Shown here: positions 1 to 12,575 of the stretch, one piece after another
How the letters are laid out: each line of letters starts with the position of its first letter
Numbering within the stretch: the first letter of the stretch is position 1
Position numbers and translations under genes: made by a program
The notes under the pieces: model-generated
What the model was told of the DNA's origin: nothing
The model's database searches: none
The model's input: the letters and a program-made list of their open reading frames with translations, nothing else
From: Progne subis subis
Taxonomy: Eukaryota; Chordata; Aves; Passeriformes; Hirundinidae
Direction: 5' to 3'
Length of the DNA: 64,000 nt
Assembly (NCBI GenBank): GCA_022316685.1
Contig: JAKJHU010000259.1
Span: 124,001-188,000, forward strand

Positions 1-3000
1 GGAAATGAGCCACTAGTTGATGTCCTGACTAGGCTGGGCGCTGTTTTTCTCCCTCAGCTGCCTTGCAAAACAGCTCAGGATATCAGCAACTCACCACTTT
101 TCTCCCGGATTTTCTTGAAATCTTAAAGGATTATAACTCCTTTTTAGAAAGAAAAAAAATCTGAGTTATTGCTGATAATGCTTATTCCCTAGCAAAACAT
201 TCATTCTTGCAGTGAGATAAGGAAATTAAATGATCAACAAATACTCTATAATAAAGTAATTTATTATGCTTAGCTCTTTTGAAGTACACAGATTCATTTA
301 CACGGTTGAACCCATACACAAAATATCATTAAGAAGATAAATTATTTGTCCTGTAAGCCAAAAGAGAAACAAAGAAGTTCTCCATAGGAAGAAATTTCAA
401 GATGCCCTCACAGATGCACAGAAAGCACTCAGATATATTTGTCCACAGTGTTATCAGTGTCTGGAGTGTCTGCTTTTTAGGGAATAAGCTGTGAGGTTTT
501 AAACATTTTCTGTTTTCAGCAGTTTTAATTAAAGGTGTTTTAATGCTAATAATTATTTTTATTCAAACCCAACTTTATTTTTAAGAATGCATTTTTTCAA
601 TTTAATCTGGTCTGGTCACACTTTTCTCTCTCACAGGCTAGCTAAATGTGGAGTCTGAATGGAGTCGCCTTAAAAAAAAATTCGGAGCTCTGTGGAAATA
701 AATTTAAGAGTCAAAGAAAATTTCAGAAAAAGAAAAGGTACCAAAACATTGAGATATGACAGAAAAAAATAAAGGGTAAAAAAAGGCACACCGAAAGCCA
801 GTATTCTGCTAAAGAGAATTATAGTAACTTGAGTGTCAATTACAAACATTAGCAACAGATGATTTGTTCATAGTAGCTTTGATAGAAACAAATATATTTA
901 TTTTTTCTTAGAGTAAAGGCCTTTCTTATTCAGTTTGAGTGACTTCAATAACCTAGCTACCTCAGGATAACAGAAAATCTGTACTTGTTTTATTTCTCTA
1001 AGTATGGATGCTAATTTCCAGTCTCTGTGTTGAGACCTCCTATAAAAATTGAATTTAATTATGATTTATTCTACAGGACCTTTAAAAACTCAGTTATAAA
1101 ATTCAAATGGAGAGGGGTTTTTTATAAATAATATTTGTAACCATAGATTTTAAAGGACACTTAGCAGATATTTCTGGTTTAATGCTGAAATAAAGAGTCA
1201 TATTCTGTGTTTCCTTACAGACAATGACAATCAATCCTGCAAGAAAGGAATTCTAATAATGAAAAGAGTCACTGGAAAATCAAATATAGCAATACAGTAA
1301 AAGTGTCTCCACACTCAATAACTTTACATTTTAATCTACCTCTCTTCACAACTTTGATTTGGAGATCAGCTAGTTCATGCAGCTTAGACAGAGTCTTCCT
1401 TTTATTTTAAAGCTGAGAAACACTTTTTTCCCCCCAGCTTTATATATATTTGTATTTTAAATGCCCTTCGACAAAATTTGCTAGGGGTTTTTTCCAGTTC
1501 CTATATTATCTTCTTCTATAATAATCTAAATTATTTGGAAGCAAGCTGGGGAAGATGTACTTAATTTTTATCTGATGACAGCTTGTAATAATGAAAATGT
1601 GCAAAATTAGATAGTGTCTTGTTTTTTACACACACTTCTTTTATTTACTTTTTTTCTTGCTTTTGAGGAATCCCACTAAATACTTGCCAACCGGGGTATG
1701 TTTTTTAAAAGGACTTTACAATAGCTGTGAAAAAAGACATCATGACTTCCAGTGTGTTTGGACAGTGCCCAGTTCTCTCATCCTTGAAGATCTGTAGATG
1801 TCACCAAAATTATGCAGTCGCAGGTTCAGAGGATATGTGGCTGCATTGTAGAACTGCTGGCTGCCAATGTCTGCTGAGAAGCATCTATTATCCTCCGAAC
1901 ATTTTTAAAAGTTCAGTCCTTCAGTAGGGGTAAGAAAATCCAAGAAACAGATATTTTATTACCGTATTTCGGAAATTCTGGTTAGCTGCAAATGAACAAA
2001 ACTCCTGTGTCTTAACTGTCAGCAGCCAAGCTAGGAAGTATAGCTTTCAATTCTATTCTTTGTTGTGGGATTGATCAAAGTAAGATAGTAAGAGTTTTGG
2101 TATGAGGAGAATTATTAGAGTCAGATGTTTAAGAAGCCTAGGGGCATCTTAAACTTCAAGAAGAGCAGTCTGTCAAGCAGGGCAGAATCCACATTTAAAT
2201 ATGGTACTAAGTCAGAATAATAAAGTTGCTGAAACTGTCAGTCAAACCTGAAAGTTTTGGTTATGCCATGTTGTATTGTTAGTGTTCATTCAACAGACTT
2301 TGATTTTCAGTCATAACATTTTTGCATGACTGTCCATGTGCATTATACTGACCTCAGCCATTCATATTACCAGCAAATAAAGATTTTATTATCATTTAAT
2401 CTCTCTCAATTTAATCCCCAGAAGTTAGTATATGTTTCCTCCTGCTTTTTAGGAATGTTATTGTTAATTAATGTTTTACAATCTTTATTTTCTGATTTGT
2501 GGTAGAAATTTTAGCTTTATTTTTAGAGCTAAGCTGATCCAGCAAACAACTTGTAAGGACTATATATACATAGTGTGCATATATATGTGTGTATATAAGT
2601 GTACTAGTTTCCCAGCTTCTAGAATCAAGTTGGTTACTGGTATGCCACTCAGCACTTTACTACAGAACATGGAAAAACAACTTTACAGTTAAAAGGGAAA
2701 GGCTGTTTTATGCTACAGTATGTGTTGATTTGGCTTGGAGCTGGGATTGGGGTACTGATTTTGCCAGATTTAAAAGGGAGAGGGCATGAAAGGAATTAAT
2801 CTGCCTTTTAATTAAGTCAGCTGTGTAGCTGGATTAGACACACTGTAAATGTGCAGATACCAATGTAGAAATTGAATGTTGGAATTCAATCTGAGCATAA
2901 TCTTGAATGATATTTACTGCTGGTACTTTTTAGCCAGGCATTAGTGGCATACTTGATCCTTAATTCCTGACTTTGACAACTGTTTCTAGAAGATATATGA

Positions 3001-6000
3001 TTTTTCAAAATTTTTCTCCTGCAGCCAGTTTTTGCCCCATAAGCATTGACTGAATGGGACTTGAGGATGAGAAGGAATTGTTACACTGTGGATACATCCA
3101 TATACTTATCATCTCACTAAAAATGCTTTGAAGTTTCTATTGAAAAATAAGATTTTCAATATTCAGATTCAGGTTCAGGGTTAATAAGTAAGAGAAGGGT
3201 AACATGAGAAATAGCAAAGTGGGCTTCCCTAAAGAACTATTGCAAATACTGTATATGTATCTCTGTGTATATATGTATACATATTATTAATTAAAATTAA
3301 CAATTTTTTATACCATGTCCAAGACAAATCATACATCTTAAAACTGAGTTGATTCCTTGTTGCTTACTTGCTTCAATAAATCAAATATGCAGTTCTTACC
3401 TTTTAATATTGTTTCTACATAAAAATAGGATGCTTAGATATGATATATTTAGCACTGAAATTACAAGCATTTGCTGGTATGGAGAGAATATAAAGGAGCA
3501 ACTCATTAGGGAAGCAAAAGTCTGTGTTCAATGAAGCTAAATCTCAGGCTTCACCATTTCTGAAAGCAAAAACTGAAGTAGTTGCTTCTTTGTCAAACCT
3601 GTGTCCAACGTATGTCAATGGTAAAGGACCATTAGCACAGAGAATTCAGCTGTTATGTTCTTGTCTGTAGGGGTGGCTGCAGGATACTTGCAGGCATCCC
3701 TGTTACACAGCCCCAACACAGAGCTGGCTGTGAGACTGACATTGGGAAACAGGATAGTGAGGAATTTCCATGAAGCTCAAAGGTTTAAGGAAGACAATAG
3801 CAGCATTCTTCTTCATAGTTTCTGTTGAGCATTTTGTAGAAATGCAAAGTATAGAAACTTCCATTAAATTTTATAGGTATTTACAGAACTGTATGGAAAC
3901 CCTGCAGTTTCCTATTTAATTAAATATGAATATTGTGTAAGGAAATGTAGTTTGCATAAAATCTAGGGTGAAGTTGACTGTGCATCAGAGAAAAACCTGC
4001 CAGATCTCTTCTTTGAAGGCCAGTGGACAGGGCTGTGAGGGGGTCAAATCAACACCAGTTATATGTTAGCTTGTGATAAAAGTATTGGCAATTTGCTTTC
4101 TACCCAGAAAAAAAAAATATCATTTATGCTAAGAAATATTAGTGTGGAAGTGCAAAAGGCAATGAAATAGAATCAGTGTAGTATAGCCTACACTTGAATG
4201 TGATAGAACCCGCTCAAAACTGTTCCATTTTATTTCTTCAATTGTTGCTTTTCAGCCTAATTAATCAATATAGGGCTTGTGAGATTCAGTATTCTTCAGT
4301 ATACTACCTCTTCATTAAGTGTGTTTCTTGAGATGTTAATCAGTTCATGAAAGGAACTTTGCCCACGTGGCTTGGCAGTTTTGCAGTCTAGAGTATTAGC
4401 ACTAGGATTTATCCAATTAAAAGTACACTTTGTTTTTCGAGGTTAGGGCTGGAGCATGGGATATTTTGAGATGAGGAGGCTATGTTATTTAGATAACTGC
4501 CATAGGGTAGCTATTCCTTTATTCATGAGCCATCAAAAGAGGTGAACTGCGTTATGTCTGGGCTGCAGCTGAATTGAGGTTACTTTGTTCTACTTTAAGT
4601 CTAGAAGGCCAAGATAGTAATTTAGTTCACAGTTATCCTTGCAATAGGTCAAAAGTTCTCTTTTGAAAACTTTTCTTCAGGCTTTTCAAAACCTAACTGA
4701 TCAAGATCTTTGTGCCAAGATGTCCTGAAAATCATGTGCTTTTGTTTCATTTCTGAACACATCCTATATTCACAGCAATGAATACAGTTCATTGACACAG
4801 ACAGCCTTTGATGGCAGCTACTGGGTACTTGAAGCAAACCTCCGCCAATTAAAGCTGGGCACCATGAAAGATGAGGGACAAAAAGCTGACAGTATGTTGT
4901 TCATACTGTTGCAAAGATAAAGGATAAAAGATAGTAGTGTGTTGCTTTCTGTACCGAAGGCTTCTTTCCTGCCTCTTTTTCCACAGCTGTTTTTACTTAT
5001 GTGTTTGGCTCAGGCTATTAGCATAATAAAAACAAGTGCTCTTCTAAGGAACTACTTGATGAATGTGAATGTTTTGACAGTAGACTAGTGCTTTTAAAAC
5101 TACACAGGCTGAGAGGTATCTGTGCTTAATAACTTTCTAAATCATTAAATAGCCATGCAGTAACAAAACACACATTGTAGAAAAATGTTATTATTTGTTT
5201 TCTTTTTTCTTTTGACGTTAATTTAACTGTGTCAGAATTAGAAGCCTGAGGTACCCTTTTGTGGAAACCCCATCTTTCAGACGCTTGAGCTCATGTCATT
5301 TATTATACTGTATATTAGTCATTTACTATCCAATGCTAGATTGCACTATACACACTCCGTGGAAAAACATTCTCTCCAATAAGTTCAACTGAACTAAAGG
5401 ACAAGTTTGTGGAATGCACTTCCATTTTTTACTTTTATTTCAACTTCTTAAAGTCTGTTTATCTTACTTAGAATACATATGTTTTTGATCATGAAATAAT
5501 TGTTTAAGATATATAGTTTAAAATATAAATGAAAATTATGACATTGCAGAGGCTTTACAGTGCCGTCCCACACCTTCACCCCCTGTCTGTGTGGTAGTAA
5601 TTATGTGGTTCTTACACTTTTCCATGTTTCATTTGTGCAGCTTCTTTGAGATAGAAATATTCTGAAAAGTTGAGATTTTTATAAGTGTGTAGGCTGAGGG
5701 CCACCACTTCCTATTGCTGTTGTCATTTCATGTAAGGTTGCTTCTCTGTGTGAGACTGCTGTCCTGTTTTAATGAAAATGAGCTGGGTGTACTTAAATTT
5801 AGGTAAGCAGCCTGACTCAACGACATTTTATTTCTGCATTTTCAGTCTTATCAATAGTCTAATTCATTAAAAATGCATGGCTGCTTCAGCACAGAGGCTG
5901 CACTTACTCCAACAGACAGTGCTCATCTGATGAGATGGTTCACTTTTAGGAAATGACTTTGCAAACTGAGCTCTTTTCGTAAATGTTTTCATAGTTGCCA

Positions 6001-6924
6001 TGAACTATAAGATCAAGAAGTTGATATAATCTTAAATGCAATTAGAAGAAGGCTGTGTATATTTCACAGCGGTATTATAAAAGAATTCAGTACAGAAATT
6101 ATATAACAAAAGATTCTTTTAAATTTAAAAATAGTAAAGCATTTAAAGAAACAATGAAAATAAATTGCAACCAATGTCTTCATAAACTGCTTGGTTTTTA
6201 CTGTCTTCATAAGTATGACATCCATGCTGTTCGTGTAAACTTGTTAAGTAGCACAATTGACAAAATGTCTGACATAGATCAGTTTCTTACCATCTCTCAA
6301 CTCTTAACAGCTGGTTTATCCTCTTGATGTGAAAACTGCACATTTGGAATATAAAGAGCAAAAGCTGAGTAGATTGACCTCTCTGGGTGAATAAAGAAGA
6401 TGATTAAACTTAGAATATTTTTAGAACTTCCTAGCATAATTAATTTCTATTCTGGGTGCATAGTTCATCACTGTGGCCCTGGTAATCTTGTGGCATTAAA
6501 TTAAGGGGTTTTTTTTATACTCTGTTGAGAAGAGTTGCTGAATCAATGCCTTTCCCGTGAGACCAGATAGGAAAATTTGGAATTTTTTTTTTACCTAGAA
6601 CCTCCTTCTCAAAGACTGAAGTAATAGTCAGCTCCAGATAAAACAAAATCTGGGTTTAATGGGTTTAATTTTTTCTTCTTTTTTGTTAGAAAATATTAAA
6701 AAGTATCACCTTTTATTGTCTAAAACCTGTCGTGTTTTCTCTCTGTCTTTATAGGAAAATTACTGATAATGATAAGCTGTTGTAAAGGTGGTACTCCTTG
6801 TTCTTCAAGCATTTTGGGTAGTTTTGAGCTGGTTTCACAGTAGAGAAAATAAGGAGAGTGAAAAAGATGAAGGTCAGACTTGTGTCAGCTTTGTTACTTA
6901 CTCTTTCTTCTGTACTGTTAGGGT
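1..6924. other. AT-rich non-coding DNA, no gene recognised
   Basis: This stretch is AT-rich with frequent stops in all frames. The open frames are short (the longest is about 90 codons at 6055-6327) and have no recognisable domain. There is a small AT dinucleotide patch near 3250-3290. I see no RNA gene, LTR pair or LINE 3' end. It is most simply intergenic or intronic DNA. Confidence 0.6.
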
Positions 6925-7605
6925 TGTAATAAATCGCTAAGCCAAATTCAGTTAATCAAAATTTAGAATTTTATTTTGAGACTTAAACACAGTCTTAGAT
7001 AGCCACAATTAAAAGGGACAGCGTTGAACCCCAGGGTTTCAGCTCTGGGTGAACGCGGTAACAGACTCTGTCAGTCTGTCACCCCCTCTGTTCACAAATT
7101 GGGTCTAATACTGCTGGTTTTTATACAATCTTCCGCTGAGAGTGGACTGAGATGGTAGGACTCCCCCTCCGTGGTAGCTTCATTAGATATTCATGTTCAG
7201 GTCCGGGGTCTGTTGAATGGATTCTCAAAGTGGAACAATGCCATGATTGCTGTGTCCCTGTGTCCGGAGAAGGTTTGGAAATGTTAAATCAGGCCGGAAC
7301 AGATAAGATATTGATCTGATCTAATTATTCGGTTGTTAGTGCGCCCATCTCCCATTTTCCACTCTTTGTGCGTTTCTGTAGGGTTGTCTCGAGGCGGTTC
7401 CGGCAGGAATTCTTGCTTTTCTTTTAACTCTCCTGTCCCTCTGTGCAGTTTTAGTCTTAGTTAACCCTAAACACACCTTTAGGTTTACTGATCTTAAACT
7501 AGGCTGAAAGTAGATTAACTTTTCATAGTATATTATTACATTTTATAGTGAATCAATTACATATCATATTATGTAACACGAATTAACTTTAGGACATATA
7601 TCACA
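6925..7605 (-). mobile_element. Probable solo retroviral LTR
   Basis: This block is richer in GC and CpG than its surroundings. Read on the minus strand it begins TGTGATATATG and ends TTACA. It has a TATA box (TATAAAAA at 7118-7125) and, about 140 nt downstream, an AATAAA polyA signal (6970-6975), in the order promoter then polyA expected of an LTR. The flanking tetranucleotides are GGGT (6921-6924) and GGAT (7606-7609), a 3-of-4 match to a 4-bp TSD of the kind made by gamma-like retroviruses. No internal retroviral sequence lies beside it, so it would be a solo LTR. The boundaries are inferred from the TG..CA ends and the imperfect TSD, and the family is not identified. Confidence 0.55.
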
Positions 7606-8372
7606 GGATGAACGTCAGAGCTGCAATTGTTTAAGTTGTTCACTGTCCTTTTTTGTGGTTGTTGTTTTTATTTGTTTGGTTCCTTTGGTTTAGGTTTTTT
7701 GGTGTTTTTTTTTTTTTTTTTTTTTTTTAAATGATTCTTATGATTCAAATTGAAAATTGCCGGGTCAACTCTTAGGAAACATTGAGTAAGAAGAAATCTC
7801 ACATGCATGTCTTTTTTTTCTCTCATGTAGATATGTATGTAGTGGAAGTTAAAGTTAGTGTAAAAGTATTTTATTTAATTCCAAAGTGGGATAAGTCTTC
7901 CACCTGTTTTCTGTGCTACTGTATGTGAGGAATGTTATTTATATGTCAGTTGCAGAGCCATTCATTACAGTCATTGTTTCCTCAACCATTTTTTGTTTAG
8001 GCTTATAACATGATGTACATTGCCTAAACTTTACACTTCAGCCATATGACTTCATCACACATGGGATACTATTGCTTCAGATATCAAATTTAGGTATCTA
8101 AGTGTTTAGCCTTCATATAAGAATTCTTTCTTGTTTAGTTACCTGCCCTTTTTTGTTGCAGAATTTATTTGCATAAGATATGATTGTTTATAAAGAGATG
8201 AGTAAAGACTATATCATTTACATTGCTGTTTAATAAGGGATACTAATATTATTGATGTTTTTATAACTTCCATTGTATTTTTGCTCTGTTGAAGAACGGA
8301 CTAAAATTTAACTTCTGGGAATGAAAGTTGTAAACTTTGGCTATGGAGTAACTGGTGTTTGGTTTTTGTTGT

Positions 8373-8410
8373 GTTTGTTTGTTTGTTTGTTTGTTTGTTT
8401 GTTTGTTTGT
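8373..8410. repeat. (GTTT)n microsatellite
   Basis: About nine to ten perfect tandem copies of GTTT. They are preceded by a related imperfect T/G-rich segment and followed by a T run. Confidence 0.95.
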
Positions 8411-11400
8411 TTTTTCCCAAAATTGTTATGGTAATATTATATCACCCCTATTTTACATTTGGCAAAACCTTAACTTGATGATATTAGGTAAGTTGAATGT
8501 TAAAGAAAAAGCATTAATGTAGGGAAGAAGGTTTAAAAGGTATCTTCTGATATATTTTTGTCTGCTGACTGAAGATGTTTTGTATTACTGGGAAACTTCT
8601 TTGGGGTTTTATCTCCATCTTCCTGGTCACCAGCCTTAAAGGAAATAAAACGTTTATGTTACAGCAGCAGTTCTAAGTAGAGAGGACCTGCAGAAGACTT
8701 GTTACTCCTTGAATACATGAGTGTCACTAGGAACAAATGTATCTTTTATAAAAAATCATGCAGGCTAAGGAGAGACATAAGGAGTATGGCTTAAATTTTT
8801 TGAAGGCAAAACAGCGACAGAAAGACATATCTGGGAAGAGTAAAGATGAGATTCTTCCAAAGACAATAGCAGATTAGAGCAGTAACTTCAGAGCCTTAAA
8901 GGTTGCAATAGTCATGATGCAGCTGCTGTCCTACAGCCCTACCTACCCTTTGGTGGGTAGAAACTGTGTGAAACATTGTGTCTGGAGTGTTAGAGGAGAA
9001 ACTTTTAAGACAGTCTTTTTTTAGAGATAGGTGTAGTAACAAAGCTTAAGGGCCTTTTTTGCAATTTATATTTCATTTCAATTCTTACATATTAAGTATT
9101 TCTATAGAAATAGAGTTTGGATAATTATCTGCTCTGTGGTATATACAGGTTTCTCTGTATTAGGCAAAGCACTCCAGTAGCTGTCACGTTTTAGGCGGCA
9201 AATGTAGCCCTTCATGTCTGTTCCCTTTGCAGCTTTGAATGTTTGTTTCTTGAGGGAAGGCACTGAGAGCTTCTTGTTCTTAGGACAGTGAAAAAATGTA
9301 GGTTGCCATCAGACAGAGAATACATAATATATTGCTGAACAGAAATTTTTTGAAGATTACTGGTAAATAGTATAAACCTAGAGCACTTTATATGGTACAA
9401 ATCATCCTTAATATATTCCCATTTTAGAAGAATGTACTCCTAAAGAACATATTTTTTTCTGGTAGCTTTTAAAAAAAAAACCTGTAAATTCTGTTAAAAA
9501 GAATTCCTATTTAAATTCTTGCCTGGTAGTAGTGATAAGTAATGAACAGTGACAACTGCTACAAAAGATAAACTGAGCCTTGGTTATGGAAAACAGGGGG
9601 GCTTATTACATGTCTGTTACAAAGCAGCATTCCGTACAGGGATATGTTTTCCCCACTTTTATGTGGGTGGCAGTCCAGTTCACCTCCATACTCAGAAGAT
9701 CTTGGTTTTGGGATGTTAGGCTGTTCTATAGCACAGAGTATTTCCTGTTGCTGGCTCCTTCCATCAATAAATGCCAGTTTATCCCATCCTACTGACAATG
9801 TTAGATCGATGAGAGAACGCAGACACTGAATTAGCTAGCTGACCTGAAAGTATTTTGGTCACTGTTAAAGCTCTAAAACAGATGGTATTTTGACTAAATA
9901 GGTTTTTAAGAGGAAATTGTCACTTCTGCAAATCAAAACCGGATAATGTTGCCTACCTAACTCTGCTTAAAATTTGACTTATACTTTTATTATTAGGTCT
10001 CAAAGCTCACTCTGTAAGCCCTTAAATTTAAGTACATTTGTGCTGCTCTGTGTGAACTTGAAGACGTCACTGCATTCAAGTCAACCTAGACATCAAATAC
10101 CTTGCCAGCTTTCAGAATCTGCAGTGTGGTTAAAAAAAAAAAACAAAAAACAAAAACCTTTCTTAAAATCAGATGCAAGGTTGTACTGCATCATTTATTA
10201 CTTTAAGAATTTATGTGTAGCTTTTCAGACTTCATGCCTGAGAAATACATGGAATACTGGCCATTCCCAGTCTTACTGCAAAGATTTTGCTACTATGTTT
10301 TTCTGTGCAAGTCTGTCAATGTTTGATATTAAGACACCTTATAGAAGGAAAGCAGAGAAACATGATTCTTCCTATTATTTTGTGTTATGTATGTCAAATA
10401 AAAATATATCTGTAGGGTGTCCATTATTTTGCCTTGCTTTGTATGGTTTTTTAATGTATTTTTTTTAAAGCTGTTGCAATGAGATTAGAAGTACTTTATG
10501 GAAGAAGTGTAGCACTGCCATGTTTTTCAGTGTTAGCCCTGGTAAGGAAAACTGAAATCTTAATTTAAAAGTACTGTAGTTGTCTTCATGTCTGTGTAGA
10601 GAGTGATGATTCGAGTAGAGAGAGTTCATTTGTTTTTCATTTATGAGAAATACCAGATCTGCCTTCATTTGCCACTATTTTCAGAAGTGCTAAAATTTGA
10701 TGTCAACAGGTTCTTAAACCTGCCAATACAAGGTAGAAGAAAATATTAAAATTAATTTTAGAAAGGGATTCTGTTGATCTTGTGTTTAATCTTACTGCTT
10801 TCTAAAATTGGCAATTGTCCTTGAGTGTACTCTAACATGAAGTATTTTGAGTAGTGGAAATGTAGCTGTTAATTTCCACAATGTCAGGTAGTATACTGGG
10901 TTTCAGAGACATTTGTTAAAGATTTTTATGAAAAGAGCTACATGAAGTGATCCTTACAGCTTTTATATTTCAGATCAATCTATGCAAACACACTGAAGAA
11001 AGTCCTTCATGATATTTCAGAACACTGTAAGAAATCTCAACTAGCCCTTCTTCTTTACAACATCTGTAAAGAAAACAATCAGGAGATTGTGTTACTTACT
11101 GTAGAATTGCATTGTCAGGAATTTTCATCTACAAGCAATGTAAATGTATAATATTTTAGAAACTAGAATTGTTAAATGGAATTTGCTACAGTAGTACTGT
11201 ATTTGTTTGGAAAGAAGAGCCTGATTTGTTCTCAGTCATCCATTTGTATGCTTTAAGCATTAGTGTAGAGGCCTCTGTTGTGCAGAGTATAATTGTGGCA
11301 GATTAAAAACCTGTAGGAATTTTGACAGTGATAGTTGGGTAGAATAAAAACAACAAAGCTGAGTAGAGGAATCAAATAAAGTTAATTGAAATTATATAAT

Positions 11401-12069
11401 GCACTTCAAACTGCTCCTGGAAATTTTCAAAATCTTTTAAACTTGTTAGTATTCCTGATGCATCTTTGCTAACTAATATGCATCCCATTTAAAGCTGTTT
11501 GAGGTTCAGAAATCAATTTTAAGTAAATAAAGCAGAGAAAATACTGATCTTATATTTTGAGCTGGAGAGTTTTTCTGGCTTACCTTTAAAGGGACACTGG
11601 AATTTACAATGTAGTCTGTGCTTAAAACCATATGTATGACAGACAGGGGGTTTGGCAAATCCTGTTTTTTGGGTTCTGGCCTCAACATGCCATTGATTGG
11701 ATTCCAGGCTTTTCCAAATCCTCATCTAGCATGTACCTCTATCTGGTGTTCAAGGAATATTGCTTGCATCACAGGATATTTCTAGAATAAGCCTTGTAGG
11801 TATTTCAATGTGTAACCTCCTGGCATCTTAAGTTCAGTTAGAGAGCTTGATTCAGCATGAAGAAAAAATGTAAATGTATTGATAATTTTCAGTGCTGTTA
11901 TCTAAAAACCTGAGATTGTTTACCACTAAATAGTATGGTGAAGATAAAAAACCATTTAGCTAGATGGCTCCATATTTACATACACTATGAATCTGTCCTA
12001 CTTCTACCACTACTGTGTGAAAATCAGATGGAAAAGTGGATATAAAAGTGCAGCTAAAAATACCTTTTT

Positions 12070-12135
12070 TTTTTAAAAAAAAAACAAAACAAAACAAAAC
12101 AAAAAAAAAAAAAAAAAAAACAAAAAAAAAAAAAC
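12070..12135. repeat. A-rich tract with AAAAC units
   Basis: A run of A with interspersed C (AAAAC-type units) directly upstream of the solo LTR at 12163. No retrocopy body was seen upstream that would make this a LINE-mobilised polyA tail. Confidence 0.9.
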
Positions 12136-12156
12136 ACTGAAGACAACAAATGTATC

Positions 12157-12575
12157 ATACTTTGTGGTGGTTCTTTAGAGAAACCCAGGCGACCGTCGAT
12201 GGCAAAAGGCACAGAGCCTGCTCCCTTGCCGGGGGGGATATCATGGCTTTATTCTGGGGTCCTGCCCCTGCCGGCCGGAGTTCTTTTTTAGCTCCTTTCC
12301 CGTCCCCGCCGGTGCCAGAGAGACCTAGGCCCCGGCCGTCCCGGGTCTTTTTTCCCCGGGGGGGACAGACCCAGAGGCAGGGACAAGCCACTGCCCAGTC
12401 AGGGATAAAGTGGGAGTGGAACAGGGTTGGGTTACATTCCAGTGTGGGGGATGGGCGCAGCCGAGCAGGGACAAACTACATGATACAGTTTCCAAGGGGA
12501 TAGAATAGAAAAACATTACAAACCCCAATATAAAAATGAAACACAATATAAACCCAATGCACTACAACAATACTT
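12157..12575 (-). mobile_element. Solo class II (ERVK-like) LTR with 6-bp TSD
   Basis: The LTR proper is 12163-12569 (407 bp). On the minus strand it begins TGTTGTAG and ends ACCACA. It is flanked by a perfect 6-bp direct repeat ATACTT (12157-12162 and 12570-12575), the TSD size usual for class II ERVs. It shares its termini and internal blocks with the ERV-1 LTRs at 20565 and 34056. These include an AATAAA signal within a GCTTTATTC block, a GGTGCCAGAG block and the block read on the plus strand as TTCCAGTGTGGGGGATGGGC. It is therefore a sibling family member left by LTR-LTR recombination. GC content is far above the flanks. The open frames of up to 117 codons inside it are by-products of that composition. 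Confidence 0.9.

Larger units (their letters stand above)
7606..12156. other. AT-rich non-coding DNA with simple repeats
   Basis: No gene is recognised. The stretch holds a T tract (7705-7728), a GTTT microsatellite (8373-8410) and an A-rich tract at its right end (12070-12135). A 495-nt open frame at 9974-10468 on the plus strand looks like chance. It runs through an A tract and has no recognisable domain. A short exon-like segment near 10974-11026 is discussed as a finding. Confidence 0.55.

Noticed and set aside
9974..10468. 164-codon plus-strand open frame
   Set aside because: AT-rich, runs through an A tract as a Lys-rich string, with no domain or codon pattern suggesting a protein. Length is compatible with chance in 64 kb.
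12070..12135. A-rich tract as the polyA tail of a retrocopy
   Set aside because: No gene body or TSD upstream. It looks like a simple A/AAAAC repeat.
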